A stretch of 13,389 nt of DNA, taken from Bacteroidales bacterium. Its GTDB lineage: Bacteria > Bacteroidota > Bacteroidia > Bacteroidales > UBA932. The notes below the pieces were generated by a model. That model was given only the letters and a program-made list of their open reading frames with translations, searched no databases and had not been told where the DNA came from. The translations under genes and the position numbers were made by a program. Below, piece after piece: positions 6,003-13,378 of this stretch. Every line of letters starts with the position of its first letter. Position 1 is the stretch's first letter. The stretch is from NCBI GenBank assembly GCA_021443605.1, contig JABUTQ010000055.1, positions 1-13,389 of the forward strand, read 5' to 3'.

Positions 6003-8414
6003 ATGGAATTACAAATACTTTTACAATACGCATTGGAAGAGGCTGCGAGGTTAGGGTCGATGACAATCACAAACGATCACCTCTTTCTTGCCATATTCAG
6101 GCATAAAGACAATAAAGCCTGCTCGATAATTGCCACTTTGGGAGGCAATATCGAACTTATCAAGGGAGAAATCAACAGCATAATAGACCACGGCGTTTCC
6201 ATTTCCGCCGATGAAATAGGAAAAATCACATTATCAAAAGATCTCGAATCGACCATAGCCCTCATTTCCAAGGAGGCTGTGGGGCACGGAGGAATGATGC
6301 CCGAGTCTGAACACGTTCTGCTTGCCCTTATGAAGGATACGGGGAGTGTGGCCGTTCCAATTCTCTCAAGATACGGAATCAATTATGCTTCGGTTTATGA
6401 ATTCATAAGAGACGAGCTTGGCGAGTTTGATGATTTTCCGATGGACGATGCCGACGAAGATGAGCAAGCTGAAAGGACCGACTTCCCTACCCTCGAGAGT
6501 TACGGGTATGACATTACTGCGGCTGCAGCAAGCGGAATGCTCGACCCCGTAATCGGGCGAAAGGCTGAGATAGAGAGGGTTATACAAATCCTCGGTCGCA
6601 GAAAAAAGAATAATCCCGTTTTGATTGGAGAGCCCGGAGTGGGAAAGTCTTCAATTGTCGAGGGATTGGCCGCAATGATTGCGAGGAAGGAGGTTCCGAG
6701 TGTGCTGCTCGACAAGAGAATCGTCTCTTTGGACATCGCCGCAATGGTGGCGGGAACAAAATACCGCGGTCAGTTTGAAGAGCGGATAAAATCACTTTTG
6801 AGGGAGATTAAAGGGTGTCGCGACATAATCCTGTTTATCGATGAGATACATACGCTCGTCGGTGCGGGAGGTGCCGCCGGTTCGCTCGATGCCGCCAATA
6901 TGCTCAAACCCGCCCTTGCCCGAGGTGAAATCCAATGCATCGGAGCCACAACCCTTGACGAATACCGCCAGGTAATTGAGAAGGATGGTGCGCTGGAGCG
7001 TCGTTTCCACAAGGTAATCGTGGATGCCACCACATACGACGAAACGCTTGATATTCTGAGAAATATAAAGTACAAGTACGAAGAGTTCCACAATGTGAGA
7101 TATGATGACGACACTCTCAAGGCCTGTGTTTCTCTCTCGACAAGATATATCACTGACAGGGTGCTGCCGGACAAGGCCATAGACGTGATGGATGAGGCCG
7201 GAAGCCGAATCAGCATCAAATGCTCCGGAGTCTCTGAAGACCTTGTGAATCTCCACAAGGAGATCGAGCCGCTATTGGAGCAGAAAAGGCTGGCATTAAA
7301 GCGGAACGACATAAAGAAAGCGAAGGAGCTGAGAGATCTTGAGCTAGCAAAAAATACTGAAATTGAAACGATTAGACAAGACTCTGAGGCAAATCGCAAT
7401 AATAATCCTGTTGTAGTTTCCCCCGAAGATATCGCAAAAGTAATATCCGGGATGACAAGCATTCCCGTAAGCAAGATTGAAAAAGAGGAGTCGGAGAAAC
7501 TTTTGTGTATGGAGGATGCCTTGAAATCAAAGGTTATAGGTCAGGATGAGGCAATATCCAAGGTGGTGAAGGCCATCCGCAGAAGCAGGGCTGGAATCAA
7601 AGATCCCAACAAGCCGATAGGTACTTTCCTGTTCCTGGGGCCGACGGGTGTGGGGAAAACCCAGCTTGCGAAGAAATTGGCAGAGTATATGTTTGACAGT
7701 GAGGAGAATATGGTGAGGATAGATATGAGTGAATATATGGAAAAGTTCACCGTAAGCGCACTCGTCGGAGCGCCTCCGGGCTATGTAGGATACGGCGAAG
7801 GGGGGCGTTTGAGCGAAAAAGTGCGCCGCAAACCATATTCCGTAGTGTTGCTGGACGAGATAGAGAAGGCACACGGAGATATCTTCAACATACTCTTGCA
7901 AGTGCTTGATGAAGGGAGACTTACGGACAGCAACGGACGCACGGTCGATTTTCGCAACACGATTGTGATTATGACAAGCAATGTCGGCAGCAGGCAGATG
8001 AAGGAGTTTGGGGCCGGAGTCGGTTTCAAGACATCGGTCGATGCCAATCTGAAAAACATTGTGGACAAGGAGCTTCAGAAGAGATTCGCGCCGGAGTTCC
8101 TGAACCGCATAGACGACAAGATTCTCTTCAATCGTCTTGGCAAGGAAGACCTTGCATCTATAATAGACATCGAAATATCGGGAATGTTGTCGAGATTGAA
8201 ACAACTTGGTTGCTCCCTCACCATCACGGATGAGGCAAAGGCGTTTATCTCGGAGAAGGGATACGACCCCGACTATGGTGCCCGTCCATTGAAGCGTGCC
8301 ATCCAGACTTATGTGGAAGATCCTGTGGCAGAGGCAATTCTGCTCAATAAGAATGCTTCCGGAAAATATCGTCTTACGCTGAATAAAACCAAGGACGATA
8401 CTATCGTCAAATAG
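6003..8414 (+). CDS. clpC: ATP-dependent Clp protease ATPase subunit, ClpC type
   Basis: Hexameric AAA+ unfoldase that feeds substrates to ClpP in the cytoplasm. The 803 residues comprise a Clp N domain with two repeats (about 1-140), an acidic linker (142-160), and AAA-1 with Walker A GEPGVGKS (209-216) and Walker B LFIDE (277-281). A short coiled M domain follows (about 411-461, rich in Leu, Lys and Glu), then AAA-2 with Walker A GPTGVGKT (546-553) and Walker B VVLLDE (614-619), and a sensor-2 region YGARPL (758-763). The short M domain points to ClpC rather than ClpB (long M domain) or ClpA (none). VGF at 673-675 corresponds to the ClpP-docking loop, so it should be a protease partner. No ClpP, McsA/B or ClpS gene is nearby. 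The stop overlaps the convergent gene by 8 bp. Confidence 0.95.
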   Translation: MELQILLQYALEEAARLGSMTITNDHLFLAIFRHKDNKACSIIATLGGNIELIKGEINSIIDHGVSISADEIGKITLSKDLESTIALISKEAVGHGGMMPESEHVLLALMKDTGSVAVPILSRYGINYASVYEFIRDELGEFDDFPMDDADEDEQAERTDFPTLESYGYDITAAAASGMLDPVIGRKAEIERVIQILGRRKKNNPVLIGEPGVGKSSIVEGLAAMIARKEVPSVLLDKRIVSLDIAAMVAGTKYRGQFEERIKSLLREIKGCRDIILFIDEIHTLVGAGGAAGSLDAANMLKPALARGEIQCIGATTLDEYRQVIEKDGALERRFHKVIVDATTYDETLDILRNIKYKYEEFHNVRYDDDTLKACVSLSTRYITDRVLPDKAIDVMDEAGSRISIKCSGVSEDLVNLHKEIEPLLEQKRLALKRNDIKKAKELRDLELAKNTEIETIRQDSEANRNNNPVVVSPEDIAKVISGMTSIPVSKIEKEESEKLLCMEDALKSKVIGQDEAISKVVKAIRRSRAGIKDPNKPIGTFLFLGPTGVGKTQLAKKLAEYMFDSEENMVRIDMSEYMEKFTVSALVGAPPGYVGYGEGGRLSEKVRRKPYSVVLLDEIEKAHGDIFNILLQVLDEGRLTDSNGRTVDFRNTIVIMTSNVGSRQMKEFGAGVGFKTSVDANLKNIVDKELQKRFAPEFLNRIDDKILFNRLGKEDLASIIDIEISGMLSRLKQLGCSLTITDEAKAFISEKGYDPDYGARPLKRAIQTYVEDPVAEAILLNKNASGKYRLTLNKTKDDTIVK

Positions 8415-9141
8415 TGAGCAGATACTTTATGCTGCCGAGATTTGATATGCGGATGCCGGGGGGAGTCCTCCGGCGTTCGTATGTAAGGGGGTCTATCCAA
8501 AAGTCAACCGAAGCCCTGACGCCCCCTTTTCTAAATCCGAGCGAGGTGTAAACCTTCCCGTTTGACCATTCAAAATCGGCATACGACATCACCTCCTGAG
8601 GCTTTATTTCATTTACGAAATGGGCAAGCATTTTCCCCATCCCACCGGAGATTCTGCAGTCGGCAAGAGAAGCGTAACGCACCCATTCATAAGACATTAT
8701 CCCGTTTCTGTCCTTCGTCATCGCCCTCGGAGCGGAGAACAAGGAGACCGCCACAAGCTCATCGCCGAAAAACATCCCGTATTTGTACCTCGCTGCGGCA
8801 TAACCATAGCTGTGATTCTGCTCGAGAAACTGCTTCGCAAGGGGTGCATCAATCCTGCGGATGGTGCATTTTCTGGCCATAATCCTCCTGAATTGCCCCA
8901 GATGGGCGAGAATCCTCTTTTTCAGCGCTTTGCTGCTTTTTGGATTGCGCCATCTGTCTTCGAAGAGATATATCGCTTCGGATTCTTCGCGATTTTCCGC
9001 GCAAACCACCCCTCCGTCCAGAGGCACGAGGAGGAATTCCGCCTTATGGCCGTGGAATTGGCACAGCACTTCGTTTTGGGAGACGGAATGCTCTATCTGA
9101 TTGATGTTCAGAAACTCTATAAATTCTTCGAAGAATGTCAT
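8407..9141 (-). CDS. GNAT-like protein related to the C-terminal part of phage Hef-type proteins
   Basis: A 244-residue protein of unconfirmed function. Its C-terminal two thirds resemble, from memory, phage Hef-type homing-endonuclease proteins, whose order is nuclease, LFEDEW, ARKC motif, then an acyltransferase-like domain. Here the markers are YLFEDRW (58-64), ARKCTIRRI (89-97), FLEQNHSYGY (105-114), FSAPRA (135-140), VRYAS (154-158), GGMGK (166-170) and SYADFEWSNGKVY (186-198). The first 55 residues are short and I see no nuclease catalytic signature in them. I chose the ATG at 9141, not the upstream TTG at 9150, because the TTG lies inside the TACATTTG promoter box. No signal or membrane segment. 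It converges on clpC with an 8-bp overlap. A nucleic-acid role is possible from the relatives; this is inference. Confidence 0.75.
   Translation of the reverse strand: MTFFEEFIEFLNINQIEHSVSQNEVLCQFHGHKAEFLLVPLDGGVVCAENREESEAIYLFEDRWRNPKSSKALKKRILAHLGQFRRIMARKCTIRRIDAPLAKQFLEQNHSYGYAAARYKYGMFFGDELVAVSLFSAPRAMTKDRNGIMSYEWVRYASLADCRISGGMGKMLAHFVNEIKPQEVMSYADFEWSNGKVYTSLGFRKGGVRASVDFWIDPLTYERRRTPPGIRISNLGSIKYLLTI
8455..8474 (+). other. Strong hairpin 40 nt after the clpC stop
   Basis: GCCGGGGG (8455-8462) pairs with CCTCCGGC (8467-8474), one G-T pair, around a GAGT tetraloop. It has no T-tract. It lies inside the coding sequence of the convergent gene and could cap or stabilise the clpC mRNA 3' end, or be a by-product of the encoded Pro-Pro-Gly. 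Confidence 0.4.
8485..8531 (+). terminator. Possible clpC terminator inside the convergent gene
   Basis: AAGGGGG (8485-8491) pairs with CCCCCTT (8522-8528) and is followed by a short T-run ending in C. The 30-nt loop is long for an intrinsic terminator. Since clpC and the next gene overlap, clpC transcription must stop inside that gene, and this is the best candidate found. Confidence 0.3.
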
Positions 9142-9147
9142 ACAAGG

Positions 9148-9155
9148 CAAATGTA
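9148..9155 (-). promoter_or_regulatory. -7 box for the Hef-like gene, leaving almost no leader
   Basis: The minus strand reads TACATTTG, a full match to TAnnTTTG, followed by six bases and the ATG at 9141. It decides the start codon: the alternative TTG (9150) is part of the box itself. The -33 element is weak. Confidence 0.5.
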
Positions 9156-9176
9156 ACTACTTTTTTTGACAGCTTC

Positions 9177-9221
9177 TTGTTTAGGTTGAATTTTCTTTGT
9201 AAATTTACACGCTTAATTTTG
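9177..9221 (+). promoter_or_regulatory. gyrA promoter region with two candidate -7 boxes
   Basis: TAAATTTA (9200-9207) has a TTG (9177-9179) 20 nt upstream, while TAATTTTG (9214-9221) is a full TAnnTTTG match 11 nt before the gyrA ATG but lacks a well-spaced -33 element. I cannot decide between them. The 91 bp between 9142 and 9232 hold this promoter and the divergent one and nothing else recognisable. Confidence 0.45.
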
Positions 9222-9232
9222 AGTGAAAGATA

Positions 9233-11764
9233 ATGGAAGAAATTGAAGAAAACGGCGGTAGGATAATTCCTATCGACATAGAAACCGAAATGAAGAACGC
9301 GTACATAGATTATTCTATGTCCGTTATCGTTTCGCGAGCCCTTCCGGATGTGCGTGACGGTATGAAGCCTGTTCACAGGAGAGTCCTTTTCGGAATGGAT
9401 GGATTGGGAGTAAGCTCTTCCGGAAGTACCAAGAAATCAGCACGTATCGTGGGAGAGGTGCTTGGTAAGTATCACCCTCACGGCGATTCAAGTGTATATG
9501 ATACGATGGCCCGTATGGCACAGCCCTGGAATATGAGATACCCTCTCGTATTCGGACAGGGAAACTTTGGATCTGTTGATGGTGACCCGGTTGCGGCTAT
9601 GCGTTACACCGAAGCCAAGTTGGAAAAGCTTGCAGAAGAGGTGCTTGAAGATCTTGATAAAGATACTATAGACTTTGCTCCAAACTTTGATGAATCGTTG
9701 CAGGAACCCACAGTGCTCCCATCAAAGGCTCCGCTGCTCCTCCTCAATGGTGCGGCAGGTATCGCTGTAGGTATGGCCACGAATATGGCCCCTCACAATC
9801 TTACCGAGATTTGTCAGGCAATCAATGCATACATAGACAATCCTGACATCACCACAGACGAGCTGATGCACTTCGTCAAGGGGCCCGATTTCCCAACGGG
9901 TGGTATCATCCAGGGGCTTTCAGGAATCCGCGAGGCGTTTGAAACAGGTAGGGGCCGTATCGTCATCCGTTCAAAGACAGACATAGAAGTGAACGAAAGC
10001 GGACGAGAGACCATAGTCGTTACCGAAATCCCCTATCAGGTAAACAAGAAGGAGATGATTGAAAAAATCGCCGAACTTGTTGAAAATAAGAAGATTGATG
10101 GGGTTTCATATATTAATGACGAGAGCGACCGCAATGGTATGCGCATTGTCATCAGGCTCAAGATTGGGGCCGTTGCCAACGTCGTGCTCAACAATCTTTA
10201 CAAATACTCTCCGCTCCAGAGCAGCTTCTCGGTCAACAATATCGCCCTTGTTGACGGGCGTCCGAGATTGCTCAACCTCAAACAACTGATTCACTACTTT
10301 GTGAAGCACCGCCACGAGGTTGTGGTCCGCAGGGCTAAATTCGAGTTGAACAAGGCGTTAAAGAGGGCTCATATCCTCGAAGGCCTTCTCAAGGCGTTGG
10401 ATATCATTGATGCGATAATCTCGTTGATAAGGGCATCAAAGAGTGTTCAGGAAGCAAGAGACGGTCTCGTATCAGAGTTTGGTTTCACCGTCGAGCAGGC
10501 CGATGCTATCGTTGAAATGCGTCTTCGCCAGCTCACAGGTCTGGAGAGGAACAAACTCCAGGCAGAGTATGACGAGCTTGCCGCTCTTATCGCCCATCTC
10601 AGGGAAGTGCTTGCAAATGAGTCACTTCAGTTTGGCATTATTAAAGATGAGATGCTGTCACTCATAGAGAAATATGGCGACAACCGCCGCACAGAAATCG
10701 CTATGAGCGCAGATGACTTCAATCCCGAAGATTTCTACGCCGATGAAGATGTCGTGATTACCATTTCCCATATGGGATATATCAAGCGCACCCCTCTGAC
10801 AGAATACCGTCTCCAGAATCGCGGAGGCGTTGGAAGCAAAGGGAGCACAACCCGCGAAGAGGACTTCATCGAGCATCTCTATGTCGCCAATATGCATAGC
10901 ACGATGCTGTTCTTCACCAAGAACGGAAAGTGCTATTGGCTCAAAGTATATGAAATACCCGAAGGGACAAAGGCATCCAAAGGGCGCGCAATTCAAAATG
11001 TCATCAACATTGAGAATGAGGATGTTGTGCAGGCATACATCAACGTTCGCAACCTTTCGGACGAAGATTATATCAACAATCACTATGTGGTTCTTGCCAC
11101 ACGGCAAGGTATCATCAAGAAGACCACCCTTGAAGCTTACTCTCGTCCGAGGGCAAACGGAGTGATTGCAGTGAATATCCGAGAAGACGATGCCTTGATT
11201 GAGGCAAAACTCACGGACGGAAACAGTTATATCCTCCTTGCCGGCCGCGAAGGGCGTTGCTGCTGCTTCCACGAAAGCACCGTGCGTCCCATGGGAAGAA
11301 ATGCCACAGGAGTGAAAGGAATCAACCTCGAAGGGGACAACGAAACAATTGGTATGATATGTGTAGAAGATGGGTTGACACCGGAACAAAAGCCCCAGAT
11401 ACTTGTAGTCAGTGAGAATGGTTATGGAAAGCGTTCAGACCTTTCTGACTATCGAATCACAAACAGGGGCGGCAAGGGTGTCAAAACGTTGAATATCACC
11501 GAAAAGACCGGTTCTTTGATTGCTATAAAGGATGTTACGGACGATTGCGATCTTATGATTATCAACAAGTCCGGCATAACTATCCGCCTTTCAGTTGCAG
11601 ACCTGAGAGTTATGGGTCGAGCCACTCAAGGTGTACGTCTTATCAATATCCGTGAAGGTGATACTATCGCAGCGGTTTGCACAGTGGCAAAAAGTGACGA
11701 TGTCCCAGCCGGGGATGGTACTCCGGCCGAATCGGCTCCCGAAGAAAATACAGATAATAAATAA
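9233..11764 (+). CDS. gyrA: DNA gyrase subunit A
   Basis: Breakage-rejoining subunit of the A2B2 type II topoisomerase that introduces negative supercoils using ATP hydrolysed by GyrB. The 843 residues have the expected order: winged-helix/tower domain, with catalytic Tyr125 in AAMRYTE and the quinolone region HPHGDSSVYD (81-90); coiled-coil arm; and a C-terminal beta-pinwheel with an acidic tail. Ser86 and Asp90 (E. coli Ser83 and Asp87) are the susceptible-type residues. In the first pinwheel blade the GyrA box reads QNRGGVG (528-534) instead of QRRGGKG, while a closer core, NRGGKG (744-749), sits in the last blade. Supercoiling identity over ParC rests on this, on length and on overall similarity to Bacteroidota GyrA. 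The ATG at 9233 matches the conserved N-terminus. A TPR gene follows after 12 bp. Confidence 0.97.
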   Translation: MEEIEENGGRIIPIDIETEMKNAYIDYSMSVIVSRALPDVRDGMKPVHRRVLFGMDGLGVSSSGSTKKSARIVGEVLGKYHPHGDSSVYDTMARMAQPWNMRYPLVFGQGNFGSVDGDPVAAMRYTEAKLEKLAEEVLEDLDKDTIDFAPNFDESLQEPTVLPSKAPLLLLNGAAGIAVGMATNMAPHNLTEICQAINAYIDNPDITTDELMHFVKGPDFPTGGIIQGLSGIREAFETGRGRIVIRSKTDIEVNESGRETIVVTEIPYQVNKKEMIEKIAELVENKKIDGVSYINDESDRNGMRIVIRLKIGAVANVVLNNLYKYSPLQSSFSVNNIALVDGRPRLLNLKQLIHYFVKHRHEVVVRRAKFELNKALKRAHILEGLLKALDIIDAIISLIRASKSVQEARDGLVSEFGFTVEQADAIVEMRLRQLTGLERNKLQAEYDELAALIAHLREVLANESLQFGIIKDEMLSLIEKYGDNRRTEIAMSADDFNPEDFYADEDVVITISHMGYIKRTPLTEYRLQNRGGVGSKGSTTREEDFIEHLYVANMHSTMLFFTKNGKCYWLKVYEIPEGTKASKGRAIQNVINIENEDVVQAYINVRNLSDEDYINNHYVVLATRQGIIKKTTLEAYSRPRANGVIAVNIREDDALIEAKLTDGNSYILLAGREGRCCCFHESTVRPMGRNATGVKGINLEGDNETIGMICVEDGLTPEQKPQILVVSENGYGKRSDLSDYRITNRGGKGVKTLNITEKTGSLIAIKDVTDDCDLMIINKSGITIRLSVADLRVMGRATQGVRLINIREGDTIAAVCTVAKSDDVPAGDGTPAESAPEENTDNK

Positions 11765-11776
11765 ACTTTTTAAGCA

Positions 11777-13159
11777 ATGAAAAAAATTCTCTTTATGCTG
11801 GCTATCGCAATGCCTTTGTTTGCAGTTGCACAGCCCAAGAATCCCGATGAAGCCTTGAAGGCTATCGACAAGGCTCTTGTTGACACTCAGAATCCCAAGA
11901 AAAACACTAAGGCTGCCACTTGGATTAAACTTGCCGAGGCATACGTAAATGCTTACGATTATCCTTCAAGAAACCTTCTTCCCAACACTCCCCAGATGGA
12001 GGTGAAGATGTTCCTCAAGGATCAGCAGATTCTTTCCACCGAAACTTATACAGGTGCAGAGGGAACTTACAACGTTGACGTTTATGCCGATAAGAAGCTC
12101 TATTACAACAACAAAGGCCTGCTCGAGTTTTACATTGTTACAAAACCTGTCCTTGAGAATGCTCTCGACAAGGCAATTGATGCATACCTGACAGCTGCAA
12201 AGAGCGAAGGTGCAAAACTCGACAAACTTGTTGCCCCGATGAACAGCATTCACGACAAGTTGAATACCGAGGCTTTCAATATGTACCTCTTCGGTGACTA
12301 TGCCGCAGCCAGCAAGTTGTTTGAAAAGACCGCAAAGACTTTTGGGAACAGCATCAATAAAAATGTTGACAGCCTCAGCATTTATTATGCAGGTGTTATG
12401 TCATACACTGCCGGTAACAATACTAAGAAAAATCTTGCAAAGGCAACGAACGCAGCCGATTCTGCTGCCGTTAATTCTGCTGCAAACGTTCACTTCATCA
12501 GAGCCATCGAGATTCTTGACGCTGCAAGACAGATTGGTTTCTACCAGGATGGTTCAGTGTTCTCAAACCTCGCAGATGCTTACAAGCAGATGGGAAAAGT
12601 TGAAAAATGCAAGGAGACTCTTGAACAGGGATTTGTTGCATATCCTGAAAATCAAGGTATTCTCGTAGGTCTTATCAACCTTTATATCGAGACAAACGAC
12701 GATCCTGAGAAGCTCTTCAACCTTCTTCACACGGCACAGGCCAACGAACCCACAAACGCCAGCCTCTATTATGTAGAAGGTGACGTGCACAAGAAGCTCG
12801 GCAACACAGAAAAAGCAGTTGAGTTCTTCAAGAAGTCTTCAGAAGTTGACCCTAACTATATTTTCGGTACCCTCAACATCGGTATCCTCTACTACGACAA
12901 GGCTGTAGAGTATTCAGAGAAAGCCAGTTCAGAGTTTGATGATGCAAAATACAACGCCTTGATGGACAAGGTTAACGAAAACCTTATTGCTGCCATAGAG
13001 CCTTTCGAGGCATCATTCGAAAAGGCAAAGGAAGTTGAGATTAAAGTTGCCATTGCTGAATATCTGAAGAACATCTATTTCCGTTTCAGAGACAAATCAG
13101 CTGACTATCAGACTTCTTACGATAAGTACAACGAGTTTGTAAAGAACAACCAGAACTAA
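11777..13159 (+). CDS. Exported tetratricopeptide-repeat protein
   Basis: A 460-residue secreted or periplasmic protein. The Sec signal peptide is residues 1-18, with likely cleavage at AVA-Q (18/19) and no lipobox Cys. The rest is nearly all helical. TPR-like units are visible around 163-190 (YLFGDYAAASKLFEKTAKTFG), 258-291 (ending YPENQ) and 327-360 (GDVHKKLGNTEKAVEFF then VDPN), with degenerate ones between them; the C-terminal 380-450 is Lys/Glu-rich helix. A non-TPR insertion at about 64-125 contains many Tyr and may be a separate lobe. It starts 12 bp after gyrA and is probably co-transcribed, an arrangement I believe is common in Bacteroidales. Function is unknown; TPR proteins usually scaffold protein complexes. 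The link to gyrase is only transcriptional, since the compartments differ. Confidence 0.9.
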   Translation: MKKILFMLAIAMPLFAVAQPKNPDEALKAIDKALVDTQNPKKNTKAATWIKLAEAYVNAYDYPSRNLLPNTPQMEVKMFLKDQQILSTETYTGAEGTYNVDVYADKKLYYNNKGLLEFYIVTKPVLENALDKAIDAYLTAAKSEGAKLDKLVAPMNSIHDKLNTEAFNMYLFGDYAAASKLFEKTAKTFGNSINKNVDSLSIYYAGVMSYTAGNNTKKNLAKATNAADSAAVNSAANVHFIRAIEILDAARQIGFYQDGSVFSNLADAYKQMGKVEKCKETLEQGFVAYPENQGILVGLINLYIETNDDPEKLFNLLHTAQANEPTNASLYYVEGDVHKKLGNTEKAVEFFKKSSEVDPNYIFGTLNIGILYYDKAVEYSEKASSEFDDAKYNALMDKVNENLIAAIEPFEASFEKAKEVEIKVAIAEYLKNIYFRFRDKSADYQTSYDKYNEFVKNNQN

Positions 13160-13179
13160 TTTCGTTGTGATAAATGATT

Positions 13180-13208
13180 AAAAGGCGACAAATTGTCGCC
13201 TTTTTTTT
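13180..13208 (+). terminator. Intrinsic terminator of the gyrA-TPR unit
   Basis: AAAAGGCGAC (13180-13189) and GTCGCCTTTT (13195-13204) form a perfect 10-bp stem around AAATT, followed by T's to 13208. It begins 20 bp after the TPR stop codon. Confidence 0.93.
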
Positions 13209-13236
13209 GCACAATTAAAAAAGATACCTATATTTG
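13206..13236 (+). promoter_or_regulatory. tRNA-Ser promoter (-33 TTTG, -7 TATATTTG)
   Basis: TTTG (13206-13209), exactly 19 nt, then TATATTTG (13229-13236) is a textbook Bacteroidota housekeeping promoter, with the tRNA starting 16 nt later. Its -33 box is the end of the T-tract of the preceding terminator. Confidence 0.8.
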
Positions 13237-13252
13237 CAGTCCCAAACGGGAT

Positions 13253-13337
13253 GGAGAGATGGCAGAGTGGTCGATTGCGGCGGTCTTGAAAACCGTTGAC
13301 CTGCGAGGGTCCCGGGGTTCGAATCCCTGTCTCTCCG
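13253..13337 (+). tRNA. tRNA-Ser (anticodon UGA)
   Basis: An 85-nt class II tRNA. The acceptor stem is GGAGAGA (13253-13259) with TCTCTCC (13330-13336) and discriminator G13337. The anticodon stem GCGGT/ACCGT holds the loop CTTGAAA, with anticodon TGA at 13287-13289. A long variable arm typical of serine tRNAs follows, then the T-arm with GGTTCGAATCC. The 3' CCA is not encoded (the genome reads CAA after the discriminator), so it must be added after transcription. It decodes UCA and, with wobble, other UCN codons. Confidence 0.97.
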
Positions 13338-13344
13338 CAATATC

Positions 13345-13378
13345 GGGTGTAAATCAAGTAGTTACGAGATTTACACCC
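13345..13378. repeat. Perfect 11-bp inverted repeat after tRNA-Ser
   Basis: GGGTGTAAATC (13345-13355) and GATTTACACCC (13368-13378) flank a 12-nt loop, starting 8 nt after the tRNA. The sequence TTTACACC recurs 12 bp on (13382-13389) at the window edge. It may be the tRNA terminator (a short T-run follows) or part of an integration or recombination site. The window ends before this can be settled. Confidence 0.6.

Noticed and set aside
7527..8204. 225-aa open frame antisense to clpC
   Set aside because: It lies wholly inside the AAA-2 domain coding region and has no motif or promoter of its own.
6003..8414. Annotation as ClpB or ClpA
   Set aside because: The middle domain is short (about 50 residues), not the long ClpB coiled coil, and a ClpP-docking VGF is present. 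ClpA lacks a middle domain.
8620..9156. 178-aa plus-strand frame opposite the Hef-like gene
   Set aside because: The minus-strand frame shows ordered family motifs and a promoter box at its start. The plus frame is rich in Arg, Pro and His and looks like a shadow.
9473..9502. Possible quinolone-resistance changes in gyrA
   Set aside because: The positions equal to E. coli Ser83 and Asp87 are Ser86 and Asp90, the susceptible state.
10658..11389. 243-aa open frame antisense to gyrA
   Set aside because: It lies inside the GyrA C-terminal domain coding region. Long antisense frames are common in such genes and nothing recognisable is encoded.
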